A stretch of 64,000 nucleotides of DNA from Streptomyces sp. SLBN-118 (lineage in GTDB: Bacteria > Actinomycetota > Actinomycetes > Streptomycetales > Streptomycetaceae), in contig NZ_VFNP01000001.1 of assembly GCF_006715635.1 (NCBI RefSeq), positions 2,232,001 through 2,296,000 on the forward strand, read 5' to 3'. Below the pieces are notes generated by a model. It was not told the origin of the DNA. It saw only the letters and a list, made by a program, of their open reading frames with translations, and ran no database searches. The position numbers and the translations under genes were made by a program. Within the stretch, counting starts at the first letter, position 1. Each line of letters begins with the position of its first letter. Positions 52,032-60,447 of this stretch are shown piece by piece.

Positions 52032-52314
52032 GATGATCGACTCCTTGGAATCACTCTGATTCGAGGCGCCGGAAGGGGCGGGGAGCTGTGCCGCAGGGGT
52101 TGCCTGCTCAAGGGCACGTGCTCACGACCGCCATTCGCTGGATCGAGCGAGACGTTCGGCTTCTACAAAGCTAGGACAGCTACGCGCTTCTGTCTCCACA
52201 ATTAGTCGGACTTCCTACTATCTGAGACGGCGATCACCCGGAGGGGGCTCTCGGCTCGCGGATCAGGGCCCTTACGCCGAGACTTCACCGGCCGTGTCGA
52301 AACCCGGACGGACG

Positions 52315-52857
52315 CTAGAGGACGTCGCCGTCGCGCCAGTCGAAGAGCAGCGCGGCGGACGGGTCGGGCAGCGGACGGGCGGCGGCGGGCCGCACATAGG
52401 TGGAGTCCTCCTCGTCCGGGAGACGCACCGCTCCGCCCGGGCCGAGCGCCTCGATCCGGCCCGGCCACAGCTGCCAGCCGCGCGCCCGGTACAGCCCGGC
52501 CCCGTCGTCGGAGGCGGAGAGAGCGCCCAATGCGTAGGCCCCGTCGATGACCCGCTCCAGCGTTTCCACCACCAGGCCGCCGAGCCCGCGCCGCCGCCGG
52601 TCGGCGCGCACGGCCACGGCCTCGATGTAGCCGATTCGCAGTGAGCGGCCACGATGGATCACCCGGCGCTGGATCACGCTGCCGTGCGCGACGAGTTCCC
52701 CGTCCTCGTGCACCAGCGCATGGATCCCGCCCAGGCTGTGGTCCCAGTCCTCGTCGCCGAAGGTGCCGGCAAAGGCGTCCGTCAACAGGGCGCGGATCTC
52801 CAGCAGTTCGGCGGGGCCGAGTTCGAAGGTGTGGGCGGTGCGCAGCGTCCGACTCAT
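52315..52857 (-). CDS. AAC(2')-I-like aminoglycoside 2'-N-acetyltransferase (GNAT)
   Basis: 180 residues, close to the 181 of mycobacterial AAC(2')-Ic. Shared features: FGDEDWDHSLGGIHALVHED, RIGYIEAVAVRADRRRRGLG (acetyl-CoA site), GAYALGALSASDDGAGLYRARGW, split by loops, and C-terminal FDWRDGDVL matching DWRAGDVW. Acetylates an aminoglycoside 2'-amine or an unknown host amine; chromosomal copies can be housekeeping. Start ATG 52857, with GAGAGG upstream. It is divergent from the SRPBCC gene. Confidence 0.78.
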   Translation of the reverse strand: MSRTLRTAHTFELGPAELLEIRALLTDAFAGTFGDEDWDHSLGGIHALVHEDGELVAHGSVIQRRVIHRGRSLRIGYIEAVAVRADRRRRGLGGLVVETLERVIDGAYALGALSASDDGAGLYRARGWQLWPGRIEALGPGGAVRLPDEEDSTYVRPAAARPLPDPSAALLFDWRDGDVL

Positions 52858-52883
52858 GCCCGGCATCCTCTCAGGCCATAAGC

Positions 52884-52922
52884 GCAACCGATGGGTTGCA
52901 CTGCAATCCCAGACGTGCAACC
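52884..52922. promoter_or_regulatory. Repeated GCAACC dyads upstream of the SRPBCC-arsR operon
   Basis: GCAACCGATGGGTTGC (52884-52899) is a perfect 6+4+6 dyad. GGTTGCAC (52894-52901) and GTGCAACC (52915-52922) form a second, overlapping 8-bp inverted repeat. Three half sites in 39 bp immediately before the operon fit an autoregulating ArsR repressor. Confidence 0.5.
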
Positions 52923-52961
52923 ATCGAGTAGCACGTCACAGCCGAACAGGAGGCAGGGATC

Positions 52962-53417
52962 ATGAGCAGGGACCGCATCGAACGAGAGATCACCATCGCC
53001 GCACCGGTGGAGCGCGTGTGGGCGGTACTCACCGAGCCCGAGCATGTCGGCTCGTGGTTCGGCCAGGGCAGGCCGACCCCGGTCGACCTGCGCCCCGGCG
53101 GGACCATGCAGCTCGACCACGGCGAGTACGGCCAGTTCCCGACCACGATCGTGAAGGTCGACCCGCCGCACCACTTCTCGTACCGCTGGGCGAGCGCCTT
53201 CCCGGGGGAGCAGGCCGTCGAGGGCAACTCCACGCTGGTGGAGTTCACCCTCACCCCGGACGGCGACGGCACCCGTCTGCGCGTGGTGGAGACCGGCTTC
53301 GCCGCCCTCTCCATCCCCGAGGACAAGGCCGCGACCGCCGGATACGACAGCCACTCGACAGGCTGGACCGAGGTGGTCGGCAACCTCCAGAAGTACGCGG
53401 AGCAGCTCGCCGCATGA
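52962..53417 (+). CDS. SRPBCC/AHSA1-family protein
   Basis: 151 residues, a START-like helix-grip fold: REITIAAPVERVWAVLTEPE, then VDLRPGGTMQLDHGEYGQFP and a C-terminal helix GWTEVVGNLQKYAEQL. Members bind hydrophobic ligands or co-chaperone Hsp90. An AGGAGG site precedes the ATG. Overlaps arsR by ATGA; the pair AHSA1 plus ArsR is common in actinobacteria, so one may sense and the other bind the same ligand (inference). Confidence 0.85.
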   Translation: MSRDRIEREITIAAPVERVWAVLTEPEHVGSWFGQGRPTPVDLRPGGTMQLDHGEYGQFPTTIVKVDPPHHFSYRWASAFPGEQAVEGNSTLVEFTLTPDGDGTRLRVVETGFAALSIPEDKAATAGYDSHSTGWTEVVGNLQKYAEQLAA

Positions 53418-53767
53418 CGACGGAATCGAGCCAGGACGCCGTGACGGAGGTCCTGTCGGCCCTGGCCGACCCGACCCGCCGCCGGATACTCGACGCCCTC
53501 GCCACGCACGGCGAGGCTACCGCCACGGTCCTGGCGACGGAGCTGCCGGTCAGCCGGCAGGCCGTCGTCAAGCATCTCGCGGTCCTCGCCCGGGCCGGCC
53601 TGGTGGCCGGACACCGGGAGGGCCGTGAGGCGCGCTACACGGTGCTGCCTGCGCGGCTGGGTGTCACGGCGCGGTGGATGGACCGTGTGGCATCCGAGTG
53701 GGACGCCCGGCTGTCGGCGATCAAGCACATCGCCGAGGCGGCGACCAAGGCGGAGACCGAGGACTGA
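53414..53767 (+). CDS. ArsR-family winged-helix repressor
   Basis: 117 residues. The HTH is LADPTRRRILDALATHGEAT with VSRQAVVKHLAVLARAGLV and a wing REGREARYTVL. No metal-binding cysteines are visible, so it is not a metal sensor of the ArsR/SmtB type. ATG overlaps the upstream stop (ATGA). Likely acts on the GCAACC dyads. Confidence 0.88.
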   Translation: MTTESSQDAVTEVLSALADPTRRRILDALATHGEATATVLATELPVSRQAVVKHLAVLARAGLVAGHREGREARYTVLPARLGVTARWMDRVASEWDARLSAIKHIAEAATKAETED

Positions 53768-53772
53768 GGCGC

Positions 53773-54012
53773 CTACGACGCAACCTTCCGGCCGAGGTCC
53801 AGGGCGAGCCGGGCTATGAACTCGCCGAACTCCTGCCGATGATGCGCCTGTCCCCCGCACAGGGCGCTGACCTGCGCGTCGCTGAGCCGGTTCGGCCCTT
53901 CCACGGTCAGCAGGGCGTTCAGTTCGCTCAGTACGGAGGCCAGCCGCACGGCATCGGTGTGCTCGACCGGATCGACCCCGTGCCCGGCCTTCAACGTCGT
54001 TGAACCTGGCAT
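53773..54012 (-). CDS. Hypothetical protein, 79 residues
   Basis: ATG 54012 is preceded by GGAAGGAGG, an excellent site; an in-frame ATG at 54039 is rejected. Helical: DAVRLASVLSELNALLTVEG, then LSDAQVSALCGGQAHHRQEF. One cysteine. Ends 5 bp from arsR (convergent). Function unknown. Confidence 0.65.
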   Translation of the reverse strand: MPGSTTLKAGHGVDPVEHTDAVRLASVLSELNALLTVEGPNRLSDAQVSALCGGQAHHRQEFGEFIARLALDLGRKVAS

Positions 54013-54066
54013 CACGCCCTCCTTCCGGTGCCCCTTCAAGCAGCGTAGACCGCTGCGACGTGGACC

Positions 54067-54100
54067 GCCCCCGGCCCGGCGTGGGGGCCGGGCCGGGGGC
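54067..54100 (-). terminator. Terminator of the putA-pruA operon
   Basis: GCCCCCGGCCCGGC and GCCGGGCCGGGGGC pair perfectly (14 bp) with a 6-nt loop. It lies 41 bp beyond the pruA stop. Confidence 0.7.
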
Positions 54101-54141
54101 GGGGTTCAGGGGTTCACGCGAAGGGGTTCACGCGAGGGACG

Positions 54142-55773
54142 TCAGCCCATGTGCGGGTAGGAGTAGTCCGTCGGCGGGACCAGCGTCTCCTTGATCGCGC
54201 GGGTCAGCGTCCAGCGCATCAGGTTCTGCGGGGCGCCCGCCTTGTCGTTCGTGCCGGACGCGCGGCCGCCACCGAAGGGCTGCTGGCCGACCACCGCACC
54301 GGTGGACTTGTCGTTGATGTAGAAGTTGCCCGCCGCGTACCGCAGCTTCTCCATCGTGTGGGCCGCCGCCGCACGGTCGTTCGCGATGACCGCGCCGGTC
54401 AGGGCGTACGCCGACACCGATTCCATCTGCTCCAGCATCGCGTCGTACTGGTCGTCCTCGTAGACGTGGACCGCGAGGAAGGGGCCGAAGTACTCGGTCG
54501 TGAAGACCTCGTTGGCCGGGTCCGAGCACTCCACGACCGTCGGGCGGACGAAGTAGCCGACCGAGTCGTCATAGGTCCCGCCCGCGACGATCGTGCAGCT
54601 CGGGTCCGCCTTCGCGCGGTCGATCGCGGCCTTGTTCTTGGCGAAGGCCCGCTCGTCGATCACGGCGCCGATGAAGTTCGACAGGTCCGTGACATCACCC
54701 ATCGTGATGCCGTCGACCTCGGCCGCGAACTCCTCCCTGAAGCCGGAGTTCCAGATCGAGGCGGGGATGTAGGCACGCGAGGACGCCGAGCACTTCTGGC
54801 CCTGGTACTCGAAGGAGCCACGGGTCAGCGCGGTCTTCAGCGCGGCACGGTCGGCGCTCGGGTGGGCGACGACGAAGTCCTTGCCGCCCGTCTCACCGAC
54901 GATGCGCGGGTAGGAGCGGTACTTCTCGATGTTGCTGCCGACCGTCTTCCACAGGTGCTGGAAGGTCCTGGTCGAGCCGGTGAAGTGGATACCGGCGAGG
55001 TCGGGGTGGTTCAGCGCCACCTCGGAGACGGCGATGCCGTCACCGGTCACCAGGTTGATGACGCCCTTGGGCAGGCCGGCCTCCTCCAGGAGCTGCATCA
55101 GCAGCACGGCGGCGTGCGTCTGCGTCGGGGACGGCTTCCACACCACGACATTTCCCATCAGGGCGGGCGCGGTGGGCAGGTTGCCCGCGATGGCCGTGAA
55201 GTTGAAGGGTGTGATCGCGTAGACGAAGCCTTCGAGCGGGCGGTGGTCCAGACGGTTCCACACACCCGGCGAGTTGGTCGGCGGCTGCTCGGCGAGCAGG
55301 TCGCGGGCGTACTTGACGTTGAAGCGCCAGAAGTCGACGAGCTCACACGGGGTGTCGATCTCGGCCTGCTGCGCCGTCTTGGACTGGCCCAGCATGGTGG
55401 AGGCGGCGAGCGTCTCGCGCCACGGACCGGCCAGCAGCTCGGCCGCCCGCAGGATGATCGCGGCGCGGTCGTCGAAGGACATCGCGCGCCAGGCCGGGGC
55501 GGCGGCGAGCGCGGCGTCGATCGCGTCCTGCGCGTCCTGCTGGGTGGCCCCGGCGAAGGTGCCGATGACTGCCTTGTGGTTGTGGGGCTGTACGACGTCG
55601 ACGCGCTCACCGCCGCCCATCCGCCTGACGCCGCCGATCGTCATCGGCAGCTCGATCGGGTTCTCGGACAGCTCCTTGAGCTTGGCCTCCAGACGGGCGC
55701 GCTCGGGGGAACCGGGGGCGTAGCCGTGCACCGGCTCGTTGACCGGGGCGGGGACCTGGGTCACAGCGTCCAT
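54142..55773 (-). CDS. pruA: 1-pyrroline-5-carboxylate dehydrogenase (glutamate semialdehyde dehydrogenase)
   Basis: 543 residues, stand-alone P5CDH of the aldehyde dehydrogenase fold. Catalytic Cys is in YQGQKCSASSRAYIP, Glu in RIVGETGGKDFVV, and the NAD site in ITPFNFTAIAGNLPTAPALM. Oxidises glutamate-gamma-semialdehyde to glutamate in proline catabolism. It follows putA by 35 bp in one operon. Confidence 0.95.
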   Translation of the reverse strand: MDAVTQVPAPVNEPVHGYAPGSPERARLEAKLKELSENPIELPMTIGGVRRMGGGERVDVVQPHNHKAVIGTFAGATQQDAQDAIDAALAAAPAWRAMSFDDRAAIILRAAELLAGPWRETLAASTMLGQSKTAQQAEIDTPCELVDFWRFNVKYARDLLAEQPPTNSPGVWNRLDHRPLEGFVYAITPFNFTAIAGNLPTAPALMGNVVVWKPSPTQTHAAVLLMQLLEEAGLPKGVINLVTGDGIAVSEVALNHPDLAGIHFTGSTRTFQHLWKTVGSNIEKYRSYPRIVGETGGKDFVVAHPSADRAALKTALTRGSFEYQGQKCSASSRAYIPASIWNSGFREEFAAEVDGITMGDVTDLSNFIGAVIDERAFAKNKAAIDRAKADPSCTIVAGGTYDDSVGYFVRPTVVECSDPANEVFTTEYFGPFLAVHVYEDDQYDAMLEQMESVSAYALTGAVIANDRAAAAHTMEKLRYAAGNFYINDKSTGAVVGQQPFGGGRASGTNDKAGAPQNLMRWTLTRAIKETLVPPTDYSYPHMG

Positions 55774-55808
55774 GAGTTCCGTTACTCCTTTATGAGGGGT
55801 GGGAGGGC

Positions 55809-56735
55809 TCAGCCCTTGGTGATCATCGACCGGACGAAGAAGAGCAGGTTGGCCGGCTTCTCGGCGAGACGGCGCATGAAGTAGCCGTACCAGTCGGTTC
55901 CGTACGCCGTGTAGACGCGCATCCGGTGGCCCTCCGCCGCGAGCCGGACGTGCTCGTCACTGCGGATGCCGTACAGCATCTGGAATTCGTACTCGTCCAG
56001 TTTGCGCCCGGCGCGGCGGGCGAGCTCCTGGGTGACGGCGATGAGGCGCGGGTCGTGGGACCCGATCATCGGGTAACCCTCGCCCTCCATGAGGGTCTTG
56101 AGGATGCGGACGTACGCCGTGTCGATCTCGGCCTTGCTCTGGTACGCGACGGTCGCGGGCTCCTTGTACGCGCCCTTCACGAGTCGGACGCGGCTGCCGG
56201 CCTCGGCGAGGCGGCGGGCGTCGTCCTCGGTGCGGAACAGATACGCCTGGATCACACAGCCGGTCTGCGGATAGTCCTTCCGCAGCTCCTCGTGGATCGC
56301 GAACATCGAGTCGAGGGTGGTGTGGTCCTCCGCGTCCAGGGTGACCGTGGTGCCGATGGAGTCGGCGGCCTCGACGACGGGGCGGATATTGGCGAGTGCC
56401 AGCTCGTGGCCGCCCTCGAGGGACTGGCCGAACATCGACAGCTTGACCGACATCTCGGCCTTCGTGCCCAGGCCGAGGTCTTCGAGGTGCTCGATCAGTT
56501 CCATGTAGGCGTCGCGCGCGGCGTAGGCCTGATCGCGGGTGGTGATGTCCTCGCCCACTACGTCGAGGGTGACTTCGAGGCCCTTGGCGACCGTCTCCTT
56601 GACGATCGGAATGACCTGCTCGACCGTTTCACCGGCGATGAACCGGGAGACGACCTGCCTGGTCCCCGGGGCGGCCGAGACGAAACGACGCATCTTGTCG
56701 CTGCGGGACGCGGCGAGGATCACGGGACCCAGCAC
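55809..56735 (-). CDS. putA: Proline dehydrogenase (monofunctional)
   Basis: 308 residues, the size of the stand-alone PRODH (PutB-type) barrel. Conserved: VKLSMFGQSLEGG, VTLDAEDHTTLDSMF, RVRLVKGAYKEPATVAY, YEFQMLYGIRSDEHVRL and YGTDWYGYFMRRLAEKPAN. FAD enzyme oxidising proline to pyrroline-5-carboxylate at the membrane. GTG 56735 has GGAGG 5-6 nt upstream, so the ATG at 56855 is rejected. Divergent from a PucR-type regulator. Confidence 0.94.
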   Translation of the reverse strand: MLGPVILAASRSDKMRRFVSAAPGTRQVVSRFIAGETVEQVIPIVKETVAKGLEVTLDVVGEDITTRDQAYAARDAYMELIEHLEDLGLGTKAEMSVKLSMFGQSLEGGHELALANIRPVVEAADSIGTTVTLDAEDHTTLDSMFAIHEELRKDYPQTGCVIQAYLFRTEDDARRLAEAGSRVRLVKGAYKEPATVAYQSKAEIDTAYVRILKTLMEGEGYPMIGSHDPRLIAVTQELARRAGRKLDEYEFQMLYGIRSDEHVRLAAEGHRMRVYTAYGTDWYGYFMRRLAEKPANLLFFVRSMITKG

Positions 56736-56873
56736 GGGGCACCTCCACGGAAACGGCGGTAGAAGGAGGCCGGGACCGAACGAATCGGGAACGGCGCGAA
56801 GAACCACCGTGAAACCTAAGGATCGCTCCGATCCTCTGCCATCGACAGCTGTCACGCATCCGTGGCCCGGATC

Positions 56874-56889
56874 TCAGACATATGTCTGA
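56874..56889. promoter_or_regulatory. Perfect 16-bp palindrome between putA and its regulator
   Basis: TCAGACATATGTCTGA is fully palindromic. It lies 139 bp upstream of putA and 20 bp before the regulator start I chose, in the only intergenic region between them; likely operator for the PucR-type regulator. Confidence 0.6.
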
Positions 56890-56909
56890 AGGGGTGCGAG
56901 AATGTCCGG

Positions 56910-58163
56910 GTGAAAGGCGATTACCAGGACCTGGTCGACGAGATCTCGGCGCTGCTGGCCGTCCCCGCGACGCTGGAGAACCGCGACTTCGGGCTGATCG
57001 CCTTCGGCGCGCACGACAGCGACGACGACACCGCGATGGACCCCGTCAGGACCCGCTCGATCCTGACTCGCAAGTCCACACCGGCGGTCCGCGCCTGGTT
57101 CGAGGGCTTCGGCATCGCCCGCGCGACCGGCCCGGTCCGCATTCCGGCTGCCCCGGACGCGGGGGTCAACCGGGAGCGGATCTGTCTTCCCGTACGCCAC
57201 CGGGGCATCGTGCTCGGTTACGTATGGCTGCTCGACGCGACACCCGGCCCCACCGAGACGCAGCTGGCCGCCGCGATGGAGGTCACGGCGCGGATCGGCA
57301 CACTGCTCGCGGACGAGGAGCGGGCGGGGGCCGATCTGTCGCGGGAGCTGCGCGCGGTCCTGACGGCGGAGCGCGGCTGGCAGTACGACATGGCCGTGGC
57401 CGCGCTGCGCACCGCCCTGGGGGACGGGGGCACGGAGGGGCTGCACACGGTGGTGTGCGTGAGTCCGTGGGCGGCGGCCGACGCCCCGTCGTCCAGGTCA
57501 CTGCCGGGGACGGCGGCGCTGTGCACGGTGCGCAGGGGTACCGCCTCGGCGGGCGCGGGCGGCGAGGGTGACGGCGCGGCTTCGGGTACGGGGGCGGAAG
57601 GTTCTGCGGGTGGGGACCCCATGGACGCGGCCGACGGGGACGAGGCCGCGGAATCGTCCGCGCTCGCCGTGCTCGTACGCCTGCGGTCGGCCGACGCGCT
57701 CTCCCCCGTCCGCACCTCGGCGGACCGACTCCGCGCCGACGCGGGCGCGGCCGGGGCGACCGCCGGGTTCGCGACCCCGCGACGTGGGCTCGCCGACCTC
57801 AACACCGCCTGGCTGGAAGCGACTTCAGCGGCCCGCGCCGCACGGGCGCAGCCCGGACTCGGACCGGTCGCGCAGTGGTCGGAGATCGGCCCGTACCGCA
57901 TGCTGACCGCGCTCCCCGCGGACCGTGCGCAGGACCCCGCCGTACGCGAACTGCTCGACCGGTCCCACGCCGAACTGGCCCGCACTGCCGAGGTGTTCCT
58001 GGACCGCTCGGGCCAGGCGGGCCGCACGGCGGCCGCACTGGGCATCCACCGGCAGACGCTCTACTACAGGCTCTCGCGTGTCGAGCAGCTCACCGGCCTG
58101 GACCTGGCGGAGGGCGAGGACCGGCTGCTGCTGCACATGGCGCTCAAAGCGGCGCGCCTATGA
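56910..58163 (+). CDS. PucR/CdaR-type regulator of proline catabolism
   Basis: 417 residues from GTG 56910. A GAF-like sensor region lies at the N-terminus ([18 protein letters not shown]). A low-complexity Gly/Ala/acidic insert sits in the middle (about 220-250), and a C-terminal HTH_30 reads [20 protein letters not shown]. Position divergent from putA-pruA suggests it is the proline-responsive activator or repressor. The start is uncertain: ATG or GTG positions before 56910 are possible, since none has a strong ribosome-binding site. Confidence 0.8.
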   Translation: MKGDYQDLVDEISALLAVPATLENRDFGLIAFGAHDSDDDTAMDPVRTRSILTRKSTPAVRAWFEGFGIARATGPVRIPAAPDAGVNRERICLPVRHRGIVLGYVWLLDATPGPTETQLAAAMEVTARIGTLLADEERAGADLSRELRAVLTAERGWQYDMAVAALRTALGDGGTEGLHTVVCVSPWAAADAPSSRSLPGTAALCTVRRGTASAGAGGEGDGAASGTGAEGSAGGDPMDAADGDEAAESSALAVLVRLRSADALSPVRTSADRLRADAGAAGATAGFATPRRGLADLNTAWLEATSAARAARAQPGLGPVAQWSEIGPYRMLTALPADRAQDPAVRELLDRSHAELARTAEVFLDRSGQAGRTAAALGIHRQTLYYRLSRVEQLTGLDLAEGEDRLLLHMALKAARL

Positions 58164-58745
58164 CGACCGGGCGGCGGCCTGCATGACGCGTCGCAGCCCT
58201 TCCGTCAGTTCGTCCGCCCGCGTGGCCGTCTGGGGGTCGAACACCCACTGGGCGATGAGGCCCGTCATGAGCGTCATGTAGAACTTGCCCAGCGTGTCGA
58301 CGTCCTCGTCACTGACGTCGGACTCCTCGCCACCCATGAGCATCGGGATGATGCCGCGCCCGCCCTCGCGCTGGGCCAGCGCCAAGTGGTCGCGTACTTC
58401 TGGCAGTTGATCACCCATGACCACGATCTCCATACTGAGCCGCCACATCGACTCGGGCCCCTGCATGGTGCCGATGACGTTCGACCAGACCTCCTGGAAC
58501 CGCTCCAGCGAACCCGGCGGTGTCTCGGTCGTCGCCTGCTCGGTGGCGTCGAAGTCGTCGGAGACCCCCTCGACCAGAGCGATGTACGCCTGCGCGAGCA
58601 GCTGGTCCTTCGAACCGTAGTGGTATCCGATCGACGCCAGGTTCGTCCCCGACTCCTTCACGATGTCGCGCGCCGTGGTGCGCACGAACCCCTTCTCCAG
58701 CAGGCAGCGCTTCGCGCCTTCGAGCAGATCCTCACGATGTCCCAT
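58158..58745 (-). CDS. TetR-family repressor of the adjacent MFS pump
   Basis: 195 residues. [23 protein letters not shown] with [15 protein letters not shown]-terminal domain of the TetR_C_33 kind. ATG 58745 gives the family N-terminus ([10 protein letters not shown]); ATG 58769 is the alternative and is slightly better placed for a start. The last 6 bases overlap the end of the PucR-type gene. Two TACG-N2-CGTA dyads lie in the divergent region to the MFS gene. Confidence 0.85.
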   Translation of the reverse strand: MGHREDLLEGAKRCLLEKGFVRTTARDIVKESGTNLASIGYHYGSKDQLLAQAYIALVEGVSDDFDATEQATTETPPGSLERFQEVWSNVIGTMQGPESMWRLSMEIVVMGDQLPEVRDHLALAQREGGRGIIPMLMGGEESDVSDEDVDTLGKFYMTLMTGLIAQWVFDPQTATRADELTEGLRRVMQAAARSS

Positions 58746-58794
58746 GTCAGCAGCGTACCGCGGGGACATACAACCGTCCCAGACCAACGTCTTA

Positions 58795-58830
58795 TACGCT
58801 CGTACTAGACAGATGTTTTATACGACCGTA
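58795..58830. promoter_or_regulatory. Two TetR-type operators in the tetR/MFS divergent region
   Basis: ATACGCTCGTAC (core 58795-58804) and ATACGACCGTAC (core 58821-58830) share the dyad TACG-N2-CGTA and are also 15-bp direct repeats, centred 26 bp apart. Confidence 0.6.
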
Positions 58831-58834
58831 CATT
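58806..58834 (+). promoter_or_regulatory. Promoter for a leaderless MFS transcript
   Basis: TAGACA (58806-58811), 17 nt, TACATT (58829-58834), with the ATG at 58842, 7 nt beyond. No Shine-Dalgarno sequence precedes the ATG. The second operator overlaps this -10 box, so repressor binding would block initiation. Confidence 0.55.
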
Positions 58835-58841
58835 GCTCTGC

Positions 58842-60392
58842 ATGACGAACTCCACCGCACTTCGCGCCGGACGCCGGGAATGGACCGCCTTCGTGGTGCT
58901 CCTGCTGCCGCTCCTCCTGGTCTCGATGGACGTCTCGGTCCTCTACTTCGCCATCCCGGCGATCAGCCGCGAACTGGATCCCAGCAGCACGCAGCAGCTG
59001 TGGATCTTCGACATCTACGCCTTCGCCCTCGCCGGGCTCCTGATCACCATGGGCTCGCTCGGCGACCGCATCGGCCGCCGCAGGCTCCTGCTGATCGGGG
59101 CCACGGCCTTCGGGATCGCCTCGGTCGGCGCGGCGTACGCGCAGAGCGCCGAAATGCTCATCGGCGCACGGGCGTTGCTCGGCATCGGCGGGGCCACGCT
59201 GATGCCCTCGACCATGGCCCTGGTCCGCAATATGTTCACGGACGACAAGCAGCGCAGTCAGGCCATAGGCATCTGGTCGGGCGCCATGGCCGCTGGTATC
59301 GCCCTCGGTTCGGTCATGAGCGGCGTCATGCTCAACCACTTCTGGTGGGGCTCGGTCTTCCTGATCAATGTGCCGGCGATGCTGCTTCTGCTGATCCTGG
59401 TGCCGGTCCTGGTACCGGAGTTCAAGGACCCCGCCCCCGGCCGTTTCGACCTGGTGAGCGTGCCGCTGTCGATGGGCGCCGTCCTGCCCGTGGTGTACGG
59501 CCTCAAAGAGATGGCGGCCGAAGGCTTCAGCCTCGCGATGGCCCTGTGCATCGCGGCCGGTCTGGCCGTCGGCGCGCTCTTCGTACGCCGCCAGCGGAGC
59601 CGCACCGACGCGATGATCAGCCGTGAGCTGTTCCGAGGACGCGTCTTCGGCTCAGGGATCGCGCTCAACACCATCGCCGCCTTCGCGATGTTGGGCTCGG
59701 CCTACTTCACCACCCAGTACCTGCAGTCCGTGCTCGGTATGGGCACCATGGAGGCCGCGCTGTGGAGCCTGGCCCCGTCCCTGGCGGTCGGCGCCGCGGC
59801 TCCGACAGCCACGGCGGTCGGCCAGAAGACCGACCGGGCGTATGTCATCGCCGCGGGATTCCTCATCGCCGCTGTCGGGTTCGCCCTGCTCACCCTCACC
59901 GGCACGGACTCGCTCCGGATGCTGCTGGCCGGGGCGGCCGTCATCGGCTGCGGCATCGTCACCGTCATGGCGCTGATCTCGGACCTGGCGCTGGCCTCGG
60001 CCCCGGCGGAGAAGGCCGGATCGGCCGCATCCCTGCTGGAGACCGGCCAGGAGTTCGGCGGAGCGCTGGGCATGGCCGTACTCGGCTCCATCGGTACGGC
60101 GGTCTACCGCGCGGATCTCACGGACTCCGTGCCCCGGGGTGTGCCGGCCGAGGCGGTGGGCACGGTCCGCGAGACGCTGGGCGGCGCGGCGGCGGTCGCC
60201 GGGCAGCTGCCGGACAGGCTCGGCGATTCGGTACTGGGTGCCGCCCGGGAAGCTTTCACGCACGGCATGCAGCTGGCGGCAGCCGACGCGGGGGTGCTGC
60301 TGCTCGCGGCGGCGGTACTGGCGGCGGCGCTGCTGCGGCAGGCACCGGCCGCGGAGGGGGCACCGGACGCCGAACTGGTCGACGCGCACTGA
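58842..60392 (+). CDS. MFS drug efflux transporter, DHA2 (14-helix) family
   Basis: 516 residues with about 14 hydrophobic helices. Motif A is GSLGDRIGRRRLLL, and motif B-like ARALLGIGGATLMPSTMALV and motif C (WGSVFLINVPAMLLL region) follow, as in QacA/EmrB/SmvA proteins. The N-terminal LLVSMDVSVLYFAIPAI carries the D-x-x-x-x-x-A-x-P-x-I-like proton site. Regulated by the divergent TetR. ATG 58842 is preferred; an in-frame TTG 9 nt earlier has no support. Confidence 0.9.
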   Translation: MTNSTALRAGRREWTAFVVLLLPLLLVSMDVSVLYFAIPAISRELDPSSTQQLWIFDIYAFALAGLLITMGSLGDRIGRRRLLLIGATAFGIASVGAAYAQSAEMLIGARALLGIGGATLMPSTMALVRNMFTDDKQRSQAIGIWSGAMAAGIALGSVMSGVMLNHFWWGSVFLINVPAMLLLLILVPVLVPEFKDPAPGRFDLVSVPLSMGAVLPVVYGLKEMAAEGFSLAMALCIAAGLAVGALFVRRQRSRTDAMISRELFRGRVFGSGIALNTIAAFAMLGSAYFTTQYLQSVLGMGTMEAALWSLAPSLAVGAAAPTATAVGQKTDRAYVIAAGFLIAAVGFALLTLTGTDSLRMLLAGAAVIGCGIVTVMALISDLALASAPAEKAGSAASLLETGQEFGGALGMAVLGSIGTAVYRADLTDSVPRGVPAEAVGTVRETLGGAAAVAGQLPDRLGDSVLGAAREAFTHGMQLAAADAGVLLLAAAVLAAALLRQAPAAEGAPDAELVDAH

Positions 60393-60404
60393 TCGTTGGC
60401 CGAT

Positions 60405-60436
60405 GCGAAAGGGCCCGGTGAGCCGGGCCCTTTCGC
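60405..60436. terminator. Bidirectional terminator between the MFS gene and serA
   Basis: GCGAAAGGGCCCGG and CCGGGCCCTTTCGC form a perfect 14-bp stem with a TGAG tetraloop between two convergent genes. Confidence 0.85.
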
Positions 60437-60447
60437 GTACAAGTGCG

